The translations under genes were made by a program, and so were the position numbers. 64,000 nt of DNA from the NCBI GenBank assembly GCA_964570785.1, contig CAZMZG010000002.1:11156-75155 (forward strand), read 5' to 3'. The first letter of the stretch is position 1. Each line of letters opens with the position of its first letter. Positions 26,561 through 35,631 of this stretch are shown piece by piece. This stretch comes from Thermatribacter sp964570785 (lineage in GTDB: Bacteria; Atribacterota; Atribacteria; Atribacterales; Thermatribacteraceae). Below the pieces are notes generated by a model. The model was not told where the DNA came from. It ran no database searches and saw only the letters and a program-made list of their open reading frames with translations.

Positions 26561-27158
26561 CCTCTTCACCCAGCTTGAAGCGAACAAACCTCTTGACTAC
26601 TATATTCTCACCCAATTTGGCTATCGCTTCAACCACCAGGTCTTTAATTTTTTTGTCCGGGTCCCTAATGTATTCCTGCTCTAAGAGGCAATTCTCCTCA
26701 TAGAACTTTCTCATCTTGCCTTCCACTATTTTTTGTTTAACATGATCTGGTTTATTACTCTCTTTAAGCTGCTCCCAGTAAATGCTTTCCTCCTGGCTTT
26801 TTATTTCCTCGGGAACATCTTCAGGGGCAATCCAGCGTGGGGCTTGAGCAGCAATTTGAAGAGTAAGCTCTTTGACCAGCTTTTGGAATTCTTCAGTGCG
26901 GGCTACGAAATCTGTTTCACAATTTACTTCCACCAGCACACCAATTTTACCATCAGTATGCACGTAAGAACCAATCAGCCCTTCCCTGGTCACCCGGCTC
27001 TGCTTTTTGGCCGCAGTTTCTATCCCTTTTTTGCGCAGAATATCGCAAGCCTTCTCGATATCTCCACCAGCTTCCTGCAGGGCCTTTTTGCAGTCCATCA
27101 CCCCTGCTCCGGTGCGTTTACGAAGTTCGTAAACTTCTTTTGCTCCTACCTCAGCCAT
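26550..27158 (-). CDS. tsf: translation elongation factor Ts
   Basis: EF-Ts recycles EF-Tu-GDP. The N-terminal UBA-like domain with L-R-K-R-T-G-A-G-V-M-D-C-K-K-A-L and the T-D-F-V-A-R core motif are present. At 202 residues this is the short form known from Thermus and Thermotoga relatives, not the 280-residue E. coli type. ATG 27158 overlaps the rpsB stop (TGATG) and follows AGGAGG by 7 nt. Confidence 0.96.
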   Translation of the reverse strand: MAEVGAKEVYELRKRTGAGVMDCKKALQEAGGDIEKACDILRKKGIETAAKKQSRVTREGLIGSYVHTDGKIGVLVEVNCETDFVARTEEFQKLVKELTLQIAAQAPRWIAPEDVPEEIKSQEESIYWEQLKESNKPDHVKQKIVEGKMRKFYEENCLLEQEYIRDPDKKIKDLVVEAIAKLGENIVVKRFVRFKLGEEDEQ

Positions 27159-28030
27159 CACTTATCCTCCTCACTATTTATTTCCTTTTCATCTTCTCCA
27201 ATTTCCTCAAATTCTTCCTTTTGAAGCTCCTCAAGGATATCTACCGGCTCCTCGGAAACAGGAATTTCCTCCTCAGTGAAACCTTCCTGAGCAACTTCCT
27301 CAGCCTCTGCAACTTCACCCACCGGCGGAATCTCCTCTTTGCCTTCCTGAGCTAAACGCCGTCCCTCAAGCACCGCGTCAGCAATGATAGAAGCAAAAAG
27401 GCGAATAGCCCGGATAGCATCGTCATTACCAGGAATTACGTAATCAATCTCATCGGGATCGCAGTTAGTATCCACGATAGCCACTGTGGGTATGCCCATT
27501 CTGCGAGCTTCAAGAACCGCGTTTCTTTCTCTGCGAGGGTCAACAACAAAAACGCAGTCAGGAAGCCTTTCCATATTTTTAATGCCACTCAGATACTTCT
27601 CAAGGCGTGCCTTGCGCTTTCTGATGCGCATGACTTCCTTTTTGGGCAAGCGATCCATAATGCCCTGTTCCTCCATCGCTTCAAACCTTTTAAGCTTTTC
27701 TATGCTGCGGCGTATGGTTGTAAAATTGGTCAACATTCCACCCAACCAGCGCTGATTAACATAAAACATGCCACAGCGAGTAGCCTCCTGCTGGATAGAC
27801 TCCTGCGCTTGTTTTTTGGTGCCTACAAAAAGCACTATTCCATCTTCTTTAGCTAAATCCCGTACAAACTCATAAGCTTTTTCAGTAAGTTTTACCGTTT
27901 TTTGAAGGTCGATGATGTAAATATTGTTGCGTTCGGTGAAAATGTAAGGCTTCATCTTGGGGTTCCAGCGGCGAGTCTGATGTCCAAAATGAACACCAGC
28001 CTCAAGAAGTTGCTTCATAGTAACAATCAC
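27158..28030 (-). CDS. rpsB: 30S ribosomal protein S2
   Basis: S2 assembles late onto the small subunit. I choose GTG 28030 because GGAGG lies 8 nt upstream and the product begins V-I-V-T-M-K-Q-L-L-E-A-G-V-H-F-G-H, the standard S2 start; an open extension to 28075 has no family support. The product is 290 residues, longer than the roughly 240-residue norm because of a C-terminal tail of about 55 residues composed mostly of Glu, Asp, Pro and Val. First gene of its operon, behind a promoter and structured leader. Confidence 0.95.
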   Translation of the reverse strand: MIVTMKQLLEAGVHFGHQTRRWNPKMKPYIFTERNNIYIIDLQKTVKLTEKAYEFVRDLAKEDGIVLFVGTKKQAQESIQQEATRCGMFYVNQRWLGGMLTNFTTIRRSIEKLKRFEAMEEQGIMDRLPKKEVMRIRKRKARLEKYLSGIKNMERLPDCVFVVDPRRERNAVLEARRMGIPTVAIVDTNCDPDEIDYVIPGNDDAIRAIRLFASIIADAVLEGRRLAQEGKEEIPPVGEVAEAEEVAQEGFTEEEIPVSEEPVDILEELQKEEFEEIGEDEKEINSEEDK

Positions 28031-28059
28031 TGAATATACCTCCTTCCGGTTCTTCCCTC

Positions 28060-28111
28060 TGTGGAGCAAACTCATTCTCCAAAACTGGAGAACACCGGTT
28101 CACACTCCACA
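28060..28111 (-). promoter_or_regulatory. folded 5' leader of the rpsB operon, possible S2 autoregulatory element
   Basis: In the - strand transcript an outer stem TGTGGAG (28111-28105) pairs with CTCCACA (28066-28060). It encloses a hairpin TTCTCC (28092-28087) / GGAGAA (28080-28075) with a 6-nt loop. The 7-mer GAACCGG occurs twice: inside this structure (28101-28095) and again at 28052-28046, three nt before the Shine-Dalgarno sequence. Ribosomal-protein leaders of this shape often bind the encoded protein; that role is inferred here. Confidence 0.5.
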
Positions 28112-28140
28112 AGCGTTTTTGTTCTAAAACAGCTCTGGTA

Positions 28141-28170
28141 AGTATAGCACGGGTAAGGAAAGGTTTGCAA
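28141..28170 (-). promoter_or_regulatory. promoter of the rpsB-tsf-...-hflX operon
   Basis: On the - strand TTGCAA (28170-28165) and TATACT (28146-28141) are 18 bp apart, a good housekeeping-sigma match. Transcription would start near 28134, giving a leader of roughly 105 nt before the rpsB GTG. It is the only clear promoter I see on the - strand of the window; the hslU stop is 14 bp upstream of its -35 box. Confidence 0.7.
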
Positions 28171-28183
28171 CAATTCACAGCGG

Positions 28184-29575
28184 TTAAAGTATATAACGGG
28201 CCACATCCTCGTCCTTCAATACGTCTTCGAGCTGTGAAATCACATAGTCTCTGTCAATCACAAAGCGCTGTCCCTTAAGGTGGGGGGCATTAAAGGAAAC
28301 TTCCTGCAACAACCGTTCCATAACGGTATGCAATCTTCTTGCACCAATATTTTCCATTTTCTGGTTCAGGCGATAAGATATAGCTGCTATTTCACGGAGA
28401 GCTTCCTCGGTAAATTCAAGTTCCACTTCCTCGGTGGCAAGTAAGGCTTTATACTGTTTGACCAGAGAATTGTAAGGCTCTATCAGTATACGATAGAGGT
28501 CATCTTCAGAAAGAGGCGAAAGTTCCACCCTGATAGGAAATCTTCCTTGAAGCTCGGGTAAAAGATCCGAGGGTTTAGCCTGAGAAAATGCGCCAGCTGC
28601 GATGAACAGGATATGGTTGGTCCTGACCGGACCGTGCTTGGTAAGCACTGTTGACCCTTCCACAATGGGCAAAAGGTCCCTCTGCACTCCACCCCGAGAA
28701 ACGTCGGGACCATGGGTATCACGACCAGAAGGAGAAGCGATCTTGTCGACTTCATCAATAAAAACAATACCGCTTTCCTCCACGCGGCGTATCGCCTCTG
28801 CAGTTACCTCTTCCATGTCAATCAGCCTTTGTGCCTCCTGGTTAAAAAGAATATCTCTAGCATCTTTAACCTTTACTCTTTTTCTCTTTTTGCGAGGAGG
28901 AAACATGCCGCCAAACATTTCTCTGAGATCTATACCCAGCATCTCCACTCCCGAGGAAGCAATCACCTCCACTGGAGAAGAACTCTCTTCTACTTCTATT
29001 TCTATAATTCTTTCGTCAAGCTCACCTTTACGGAGTTTTTCTCTAAGTTTTTCTCTGGTGCGTTGCAAAGATGATGAAGCTGTTGGCCACACTACGTCCA
29101 CATGCGGCGATTTTGGGGAAACTGTCTCCTCATCAAAATAAATCCCACTGCTGCCCTTAGAAAGCAGAGCGTCAAGAATTCTTTCTTCCACCAATTCCCG
29201 TATCCTCTTTTCCTGATTTTGAATGCGTTCGCTTTTGACCATTCTAATTGCAAGTTCAGTCAAGTCCCGAATGATAGATTCCACATCCTTGCCCACGTAA
29301 CCAACCTCAGTGAACTTGGTAGCCTCAACCTTGATAAAGGGAGCAGCTGTCAGTCGAGCAATGCGACGAGCAATTTCGGTTTTGCCAACGCCAGTTGGAC
29401 CAATCATTATGATGTTTTTAGGAGTAATTTCCTCAGCAATATCGGGAGGAAGCTTGCGACGCCTTATCCGATTACGTAAAGCAATAGCCACACTTTTTTT
29501 GGCAGCTTCCTGCCCCACGATGTATTTGTCAAGTTCCTTAACAATCTCTTCAGGAGTCAAATATTCATCTACCAT
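28184..29575 (-). CDS. hslU: ATP-dependent protease ATPase subunit HslU
   Basis: AAA+ unfoldase that feeds substrates to HslV. Walker A G-P-T-G-V-G-K-T is at residues 59-66, Walker B V-F-I-D-E-V-D-K-I follows the I domain, and the C-terminal sensor-2 region G-A-R-R-L is present. The last residues R-Y-I-L form the tail that docks into HslV. Length 463 is normal. It follows hslV by 12 bp. Confidence 0.96.
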   Translation of the reverse strand: MVDEYLTPEEIVKELDKYIVGQEAAKKSVAIALRNRIRRRKLPPDIAEEITPKNIIMIGPTGVGKTEIARRIARLTAAPFIKVEATKFTEVGYVGKDVESIIRDLTELAIRMVKSERIQNQEKRIRELVEERILDALLSKGSSGIYFDEETVSPKSPHVDVVWPTASSSLQRTREKLREKLRKGELDERIIEIEVEESSSPVEVIASSGVEMLGIDLREMFGGMFPPRKKRKRVKVKDARDILFNQEAQRLIDMEEVTAEAIRRVEESGIVFIDEVDKIASPSGRDTHGPDVSRGGVQRDLLPIVEGSTVLTKHGPVRTNHILFIAAGAFSQAKPSDLLPELQGRFPIRVELSPLSEDDLYRILIEPYNSLVKQYKALLATEEVELEFTEEALREIAAISYRLNQKMENIGARRLHTVMERLLQEVSFNAPHLKGQRFVIDRDYVISQLEDVLKDEDVARYIL

Positions 29576-29587
29576 ACTATGGCCTCC

Positions 29588-30124
29588 TCAAAGCTTCTCA
29601 AGTGTTAACTGCTGGTTGGTGTAAATACATATCTCCGAAGCTATTTTCAAAGATTCCTCCACTACCCCTTCCGGCGGAAGATCTGTGTTACGAAGCAATG
29701 CCTTAGCAGCAGCAAGAGCATAATTACCACCTGAGCCGATTGCAGCCACCGGCTCATCAGGTTCTATAACATCACCACGCCCGGAAATAATAAGAATATG
29801 TGAAGTATCCATTGCCAAAAGCAAAGCATCCAGGTGGCGCAACATTCTATCTGTCCTCCACAATTTAGCAAGCTCAATCGCTGCTCGAGGCAAGTTACCA
29901 CTATAGGTACTCAATTTTTCCTCAAAACGTTCCAAGAGGGCCAGGCAATCAGCCCCGCTACCGGCAAAACCCACCAGAACTTTACCTTCCAAGAGGCGAC
30001 GGATCTTACGGGCTCCGTGCTTCAAAACAGCTTCGTTAAACGTGACTTGCCCATCGCACCCCATAGCTCCTTTACCCTCTTTCAACACAGCAATAACTGT
30101 AGTCCCATGAAAGGTTTGGTTCAA
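29588..30124 (-). CDS. hslV: ATP-dependent protease proteolytic subunit HslV
   Basis: Proteasome-beta-like threonine peptidase. After a short propeptide the catalytic threonine is T8 in H-G-T-T-V-I-A-V. Lysine of the A-R-K-I-R-R-L motif and the G-S-G-G-N-Y-A-L-A-A-A segment are conserved. Length 178 is typical. It overlaps xerC by 4 bp, reproducing the xerC-hslV-hslU (codV-clpQ-clpY) order of Bacillus. Confidence 0.96.
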   Translation of the reverse strand: MNQTFHGTTVIAVLKEGKGAMGCDGQVTFNEAVLKHGARKIRRLLEGKVLVGFAGSGADCLALLERFEEKLSTYSGNLPRAAIELAKLWRTDRMLRHLDALLLAMDTSHILIISGRGDVIEPDEPVAAIGSGGNYALAAAKALLRNTDLPPEGVVEESLKIASEICIYTNQQLTLEKL

Positions 30125-31044
30125 TCTTCTCGCCTCCCAGAATGAGGATGGGTTAGATCATACACCTTGCGCATTCTTTCCCAATCTATATGGGTGTAGA
30201 TCTGAGTAGTAGAAAGACTGGCATGGCCAAGCATTTCCTGCACCAATCTTAATTCGCCACCACCGGCCAGGAAATGAGTTGCAAAAGTATGTCTCAAGGT
30301 ATGCGGAGAAATTTTTTTCTCAAATATACCGGCTTCTCTCAAAACGCGCTCAAACACTTTTCTTATACCCCGCGCACTCAGTCTTCTTCCTCGACGATTA
30401 ACAAAAAAATACCCCTCTGCATCCTCAAAAAGCTCCCTAAATGTTTCATATTCCTGCAACGCCTGGCGAGTACTTTCGTTAAAAGGCACAATTCTCTCTC
30501 GCTTACCCTTTCCATAAACCCTCACCAAACGATTGTGTAAATCAATGTTTTCTCTTTTCAAACTCGCCATTTCACTGACCCGGAGACCACTTGCGTAAAA
30601 GAGCTCAAAAATAGCCCAGTTACGAGCATTTAAGAAACACTTATTTTCAAAATATCTTTTCTTCAAAAAAGACAGTAATTGATCGATCTCCGAAAATGTC
30701 AAAAAGGTCGGCAACTTTTTTTCAGTTTTGATACCCCCCACTTCCTGCGCCGGATTGGAAGACATCAGTTCTCTCTTTTCCAAGAAGCGATAAAAAGTCC
30801 TCAGAGCAGAAAGTTTGTTCTGTTGAGAAACTCTACTCAAACCACTCTGGACCTTAAGATGAACCAGAAAAGAACTTACGTCTTCAGGAGTAGCCCTCAG
30901 CAAACTTTTATTTTTACTTTTTAAGAAAAGAGCAAATTGCTCAACCACTCGTCGATAATTTTCGACGGTGTGCGTTGAGTAACCACGTTCTGCTTCAAGA
31001 TAATGTAAAAAAGCCTTTAAATAATCACTTTCTTTGCAGTTCAA
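30121..31044 (-). CDS. xerC: tyrosine recombinase XerC/XerD
   Basis: Site-specific recombinase resolving chromosome dimers. The N-terminal SAM-like core-binding domain (about residues 5-90) is followed by the catalytic domain with R in S-G-L-R-V-S-E, K in Y-G-K-G-K-R-E-R, H-T-L-R-H, the second His in L-G-H-A-S and the nucleophile Tyr in T-Q-I-Y-T-H. Length 307 and the housekeeping context argue for the chromosomal Xer enzyme and not a phage integrase. It overlaps der by 20 bp. Confidence 0.92.
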   Translation of the reverse strand: MNCKESDYLKAFLHYLEAERGYSTHTVENYRRVVEQFALFLKSKNKSLLRATPEDVSSFLVHLKVQSGLSRVSQQNKLSALRTFYRFLEKRELMSSNPAQEVGGIKTEKKLPTFLTFSEIDQLLSFLKKRYFENKCFLNARNWAIFELFYASGLRVSEMASLKRENIDLHNRLVRVYGKGKRERIVPFNESTRQALQEYETFRELFEDAEGYFFVNRRGRRLSARGIRKVFERVLREAGIFEKKISPHTLRHTFATHFLAGGGELRLVQEMLGHASLSTTQIYTHIDWERMRKVYDLTHPHSGRRED

Positions 31045-32365
31045 TATCCAGAGGCACTCCTTCCCAGTTCAATCTTTGCCTAAATATTTGCTCCACAAGC
31101 CTGACGACTCTCTTCTTAACTTCTTCATCTATGAAATTAGTATAAACGCGTATACAGGGAGGAGCAATGCGAGTCTGAGTAGCATAGTAAAGCTTGATTT
31201 TTTCGGATAGAAAACCTCTTGCCCTGACCTCAGACAGCCCCTGCTCCAGAATTTCATTGAGAACGCTGGTTTTAACTCTCTGATAGTAACGAGTGATTAT
31301 ACCAGCCAGGGTCGCAAAAATTTTATCTCTGACGCCAGCGTCCAGTGCAGAACCCACCAGGAAGCTTGCATAGTGGAGAAAACTCAAATCTCGACGAGCC
31401 CATTCCTCAATCTTTGTTTGGGGAAAATTGGGATTAAGCTTTTGCACCAGATCCCACTTGTTCAGGAAAATCAGGCAACACTTTTTTTGCTCAGCAACCT
31501 GAGCAGCTATTCTTTTATCTTGGCGGGTTACTCCACTCAAAGGATCAATTACCAGAATGCACAGATCGGCTTCCTGCAAAGCACGCCGAGCTCTGGCCTG
31601 AGCATAAAAAGAAATCGCACTCTGGAGACGGGCTCTTCTTACCAACCCTGCCGTATCGATCAACTGATAATTACCAAAAGGGGTATCAACGGATATAGTA
31701 ACAGCGTCTCTGGTAGTTCCCGGTATATCGCTGACAATGCAACGTTCCCGGCCAAAAAGCAAGTTACAAAGAGTAGATTTGCCCACGTTGGGCTTCCCCA
31801 GAACCACTATCCTGGAACGTTGTGGTGGAGACGCTGCTTTGCTCTCGGAAACCATTCCTCTCAGAGCTTTGCCTACCGCTTCCTTGAGGCGTCTTATTCC
31901 ATCACCATGCAACGCAGATATTTGCAGCATGTTTTCCACGCCCAGAGTAAAAAAATCAGCAGGGGGGACTTCGTGGGTCATTCCCTCTCTTTTATTGATA
32001 ACCAGCAGCAACCGTTTCCCCAGACGACGCAAGCGGACAATCAATTCCTGTTCAGAAAAAGTAAGAGACGTTCTTCCATCAACCACAAATATTACCAAAT
32101 CAGCTTCCTCAATAATCTCCCAGGCTTTTTTCTCGACCACACTTTGAAGGAGCTCCTGAGAGTCAAACTCAATACCCCCTGTGTCCACAACCCTTGCTTC
32201 TATACCCTGAAAATCAACAACTTCCTCCAGAAGATCCCGTGTCACCCCCGGTGTAGGATCCACAATAGCTATTTTCTTTCCAGCCAAACGATTAAACAGG
32301 GTAGATTTCCCAACGTTGGTCCTTCCTACTATTACAACCAGCGGTTGTTTTTTATATTCGCCCAT
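31025..32365 (-). CDS. der: ribosome biogenesis GTPase Der (EngA)
   Basis: Der has two tandem G domains and a C-terminal KH-like domain and is needed for 50S assembly. The first P-loop G-R-T-N-V-G-K-S is at residues 14-21 with D-T-G-G following. The second is G-K-P-N-V-G-K-S, with D-T-A-G and N-K-W-D. I choose ATG 32365 (446 residues), after GGTGAG; a GTG at 32374 is possible. It overlaps ispH by 14 bp. Confidence 0.95.
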   Translation of the reverse strand: MGEYKKQPLVVIVGRTNVGKSTLFNRLAGKKIAIVDPTPGVTRDLLEEVVDFQGIEARVVDTGGIEFDSQELLQSVVEKKAWEIIEEADLVIFVVDGRTSLTFSEQELIVRLRRLGKRLLLVINKREGMTHEVPPADFFTLGVENMLQISALHGDGIRRLKEAVGKALRGMVSESKAASPPQRSRIVVLGKPNVGKSTLCNLLFGRERCIVSDIPGTTRDAVTISVDTPFGNYQLIDTAGLVRRARLQSAISFYAQARARRALQEADLCILVIDPLSGVTRQDKRIAAQVAEQKKCCLIFLNKWDLVQKLNPNFPQTKIEEWARRDLSFLHYASFLVGSALDAGVRDKIFATLAGIITRYYQRVKTSVLNEILEQGLSEVRARGFLSEKIKLYYATQTRIAPPCIRVYTNFIDEEVKKRVVRLVEQIFRQRLNWEGVPLDIELQRK

Positions 32366-33242
32366 TCTGCTCACCGGCCTCGGTTTGAAGGCTCCTTTCG
32401 ACCTCTTCCACTATAGTGCGGGGAGTGGAAGCGCCGCTTACCAGCAAAATCTCACCTTCAAGCTGAGGAAGAGAAGAAAGTTCTTCTGCAGTTTCAACCC
32501 AAAAAACTCTGACTCCTTCTTGTCGTGCCAGAAGAAAAAGCGCCCGGGTATTAGCACTGTTTTTGCCCCCCACCACTATCACCGCATCAATTTTTTTCGT
32601 GCGTATCACATCCAGAAGCTCCTGCTGCCTCTCCTCGGTTTCCGGGCAGAGAGTATAAGCAACTTGCAACTTAACATCTGGAAAACGCTTCCTAAACCAT
32701 GCCCGAAAGGTATCCACCACAGACCTGGGGAGAGTGGTCTGCTCCACCAACCCCACAAAGCGCCGCTTCTCCAGCCAGCCTGCCACATTCTCCCATTCCT
32801 CTGGATTTTTGCTACAAACCACCACTTCGGAATTAATATAGCTCAGCAAGGCTTCAACCTCCGGGTGTTTGTAATCCCCCAGCACGATCAAACCCTCGTT
32901 CTCTCTCTGCATCCTCTGAGCCAGAAAACGAGCTTTTCTCACTCGAGGACAGGTAGTATCCACAATTTTTGCGCCTTTTGACTTTAAAACTTCAAAATCC
33001 TCTTTTTTTATGCCATGAGAACGAGTAACTACTGTCACCCCGGGAGGAACATCTAAAAGATTATTAACAACCCGGGCTCCTTTATCAATTAAAAACTCCA
33101 TAACCTGCCGGTTATGAACCAGCTCTCCAAACAAAAAAACTGGTTCCTGCTTTTCCTCTAAAGCCTGAAGAGCTTTTTGGAAGGCTCGCTCTACACCGGG
33201 ACAAAAACCAGCTTTCCTGGCCACCACTACTTTTTTGCTCAT
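32352..33242 (-). CDS. ispH: 4-hydroxy-3-methylbut-2-enyl diphosphate reductase IspH
   Basis: IspH makes IPP and DMAPP in the last MEP-pathway step. Cluster cysteines are visible in A-G-F-C-P-G-V (C14), D-T-T-C-P-R-V and T-L-C-P-E-T-E; the T-R-S-H-G and V-G-G-K-N-S-A-N-T motifs are also present. Length 296 is the normal single-domain form; there is no S1/RpsA fusion as in some clostridia. It overlaps cmk by 4 bp. Confidence 0.96.
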   Translation of the reverse strand: MSKKVVVARKAGFCPGVERAFQKALQALEEKQEPVFLFGELVHNRQVMEFLIDKGARVVNNLLDVPPGVTVVTRSHGIKKEDFEVLKSKGAKIVDTTCPRVRKARFLAQRMQRENEGLIVLGDYKHPEVEALLSYINSEVVVCSKNPEEWENVAGWLEKRRFVGLVEQTTLPRSVVDTFRAWFRKRFPDVKLQVAYTLCPETEERQQELLDVIRTKKIDAVIVVGGKNSANTRALFLLARQEGVRVFWVETAEELSSLPQLEGEILLVSGASTPRTIVEEVERSLQTEAGEQNGRI

Positions 33243-33889
33243 TGCTGCACCAGGTTATAAAGCAAATCTACTACCTGTTCTTTACTCATAAACGAAGAAT
33301 CCACCAGCAAAGCTCCTTCAGGCATCCTTAGAGGAGCTTCACTGCGATTAGAATCAATGTAATCCCGCTCCAAAATATTCCTCAAAACCAATTTGTAATC
33401 CATTTCCTGCCCTCGCTCTTTTAGCTGTAACCATCTTCTCCGAGCCCTGATTTCAGGAGAAGCAGTAAGAAAAATTTTCAAATCGGCATCAGGCAAGATA
33501 ACTGTGCCGATATCTCTACCCTCGGTTATGGAAGGACGTGAAAGAGCTAAGTTGCGCTGCTTAACTTTCAAAAACTGACGAACTTCTTTCAAGGCAGCCA
33601 CTGGGGAAACCATCTGGTCCACCAGCGGAGTGCGGATTTCCTGGGTTACCTCTTTTCCATTGAGAAAAACCCTGCCTTCTTCAGTAAGTTCTATCTCAAC
33701 TTCGTCAAGCAACTCCTGCACCAGTTTTTCATTTTGGACATCTATTTTCCTGGCGATCAGAAAAAGAGTCACTGCTCTGTACATAGCACCAGTATCCACA
33801 TAGAGATAGCCCAGCTTCGCCGCCAGCTCAGAAGCCACAGTACTTTTCCCGGCTCCTGCTGGACCATCTATAGCAATCGTCCTTTTCAT
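33239..33889 (-). CDS. cmk: cytidylate kinase
   Basis: Phosphorylates CMP and dCMP. The P-loop G-P-A-G-A-G-K-S is at residues 9-16, followed by Y-V-D-T-G-A-M-Y-R and the T-E-G-R-D-I-G-T motif. Length 216 is typical. It overlaps aroA and ispH by 4 bp each (ATGA-type junctions). aroA-cmk-ispH is a common arrangement in Firmicutes-like genomes. Confidence 0.96.
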   Translation of the reverse strand: MKRTIAIDGPAGAGKSTVASELAAKLGYLYVDTGAMYRAVTLFLIARKIDVQNEKLVQELLDEVEIELTEEGRVFLNGKEVTQEIRTPLVDQMVSPVAALKEVRQFLKVKQRNLALSRPSITEGRDIGTVILPDADLKIFLTASPEIRARRRWLQLKERGQEMDYKLVLRNILERDYIDSNRSEAPLRMPEGALLVDSSFMSKEQVVDLLYNLVQQ

Positions 33890-35229
33890 AAGCAGTTCCT
33901 CTCCTCAAGTTCGCAAAATTCCACCCTCTCGTAACCCAACACTCGCAGATGATCAAAAAACTCTGGATAACTTATTTTCACACAATCAACATCTACTATT
34001 TCAACCGCTTCCCTGGCAATCAGGCCTGCCACAACAAAGCTCATGGCAATACGATGATCCCCAAAGCTTCCCACTCTACCTCCGTTTAGCTTTGAAGGAC
34101 CTTCAATCACCAATCCGTCACTGCGTTCTTCCACTCTGGCCCCGAGGGCCTTCAAGCCCAGAAACATCGCTCGCAAGCGATCACATTCCTTCACCCGCAA
34201 TTCTTCTGCACCAGTTATAGAGGTAACTCCCCGAGCCTGAGTGGCTAAAACTGAAAGAATGGGCACCTCATCGATAAGGGAAGGAATGAGTTCCTTCCCA
34301 ATGTTAATACCATGCAAAGAAGAAAACTCGACCTCCAGATCTCCCCGGCGTTCACCAAATTCTTCCCTCAAATTATGAATTTTTATCTGACCGCCCATCT
34401 GAACAATGCACCTCAGAAAACCAGACCGAGTAGGATTAAGACCCACATCCTGGATGTAAATGCGAGATCCGGGTATCGTTAAAGTTGCCGCAACAAGAAA
34501 GGCCGCTGAGGAAACATCTCCAGGAAGCGAAAAATTCCTGGCCTTTAGCGGCGTAAGAGGAGGATAAACCATTATTCGGCCAGGCTTTCTCTCCAACTGA
34601 ACTCCAAGGTAAGAAAGCATGTTTTCGGTATGATCCCGGGAAGCAAAGGGTTCCCTTATGCAGGAAGGAGCACTGGCTCCCAGCGCCGCAAAAAGCAATG
34701 CTGATTTCACCTGGGCACTGGCAACAGGAAGGCTATACTCGAAGGGATAGAGAGGATATTTACCCCGAATGAAAAGGGGCAAAAACCGGTCACCATCACG
34801 TCCCCCAATTTGAGCACCGGTTAGAGAAAGCGGTTCGATTATCCTTCGCATAGGCCTACAGCGCAAACTTGCATCGCCAGTTATCACCGTAAGTCCTTTC
34901 ACCCAGGAAGCAACACCACACAGAAGACGCGCCGTGGTTCCTGAGTTACCAGCGTAAAGCACGTCCTCGGGTTCTGCAAGTTCTCTCCAGCCACCGCTTT
35001 CCAAAATCACTTTGCCAGCATCTGGATAGGTTTCAATCTTGACTCCAAACTGATGTAAACAGGATAAAGTAGAAAGACAATCCTCACAAAAAGAAAACCC
35101 AGACACTTCAGTAGTTCCCTGAGCCAGGGCGGCCAGAATCGCCGCCCTGTGGCTCAAAGACTTATCACGAGCGCAGCAAAGAGAACCAGCAAGAGGACGA
35201 TTCACTGGATGTACCCGCGCAACCTTCAT
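33886..35229 (-). CDS. aroA: 3-phosphoshikimate 1-carboxyvinyltransferase (EPSP synthase)
   Basis: Catalyses the sixth shikimate-pathway step, joining PEP to shikimate 3-phosphate. The D-K-S-L-S-H-R-A N-terminal motif, the G-N-S-G-T-T-A-R-L-L phosphate-binding loop, and the late K-E-C-D-R-L and G-D-H-R-I-A-M-S motifs are conserved. Length 447 is slightly long but within range. It overlaps aroH by 4 bp. Other shikimate genes (aroK, aroB, aroQ) lie about 20 kb upstream in the same gene run. Confidence 0.95.
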   Translation of the reverse strand: MKVARVHPVNRPLAGSLCCARDKSLSHRAAILAALAQGTTEVSGFSFCEDCLSTLSCLHQFGVKIETYPDAGKVILESGGWRELAEPEDVLYAGNSGTTARLLCGVASWVKGLTVITGDASLRCRPMRRIIEPLSLTGAQIGGRDGDRFLPLFIRGKYPLYPFEYSLPVASAQVKSALLFAALGASAPSCIREPFASRDHTENMLSYLGVQLERKPGRIMVYPPLTPLKARNFSLPGDVSSAAFLVAATLTIPGSRIYIQDVGLNPTRSGFLRCIVQMGGQIKIHNLREEFGERRGDLEVEFSSLHGINIGKELIPSLIDEVPILSVLATQARGVTSITGAEELRVKECDRLRAMFLGLKALGARVEERSDGLVIEGPSKLNGGRVGSFGDHRIAMSFVVAGLIAREAVEIVDVDCVKISYPEFFDHLRVLGYERVEFCELEERNCL

Positions 35230-35600
35230 GGGTCAACCTCGCCAAACAAATCCTTGCGAAGATTTTTTGCTTCCCCAAAATAGACGTGCCTCACTGTTTC
35301 CTGGTCAAACGGTGTGTTGGCTAACACCATAATCCGTATACACCTTTGCAATCCACCTGCCACTTGAGCTTCCTGAGCACATAGGATAGGAATATAACGA
35401 AACTTTTCTTGCTCCCGTATGGCTTCCGCAGGAAAGACAGATTGAATGTCGGGAGTGAGAGTTATAAAAACCGCCGCAACATCTTCCACATTGAGCAAAT
35501 TCTTTTCCAGAATGGCCTCGAAAAGCTCGAGAGTAGCTTTTTTCACCTGAAGAGCCTCGTCGCTACTTACGACAACAGCCCCTCTTATTCCCCGTATCAA
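35226..35600 (-). CDS. aroH: chorismate mutase, AroH type
   Basis: The trimeric pseudo-alpha-beta-barrel chorismate mutase converts chorismate to prephenate. The protein starts M-I-R-G-I-R-G-A and carries the F-T-L-T-x-D-I-type segment (here F-I-T-L-T-P-D-I) and a C-terminal Y-F-G-E-A motif. Length 124 is standard. It overlaps aroA by 4 bp and follows cobO by 31 bp, the largest spacer in this long gene run. Confidence 0.93.
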   Translation of the reverse strand: MIRGIRGAVVVSSDEALQVKKATLELFEAILEKNLLNVEDVAAVFITLTPDIQSVFPAEAIREQEKFRYIPILCAQEAQVAGGLQRCIRIMVLANTPFDQETVRHVYFGEAKNLRKDLFGEVDP

Positions 35601-35631
35601 TATTACCCAACCTCCCCACCAATAATCAGCA

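Noticed and set aside
30121..31044. Tyrosine recombinase as a sign of a mobile element
   Set aside because: It has XerC/D length and motifs and the conserved xerC-hslV-hslU context; no attachment repeats or phage genes are nearby.
31373..32416. A 347-codon open frame on the + strand opposite der
   Set aside because: der on the - strand has two intact G domains and normal length; the + strand translation has no recognisable domain and a composition typical of an antisense shadow.
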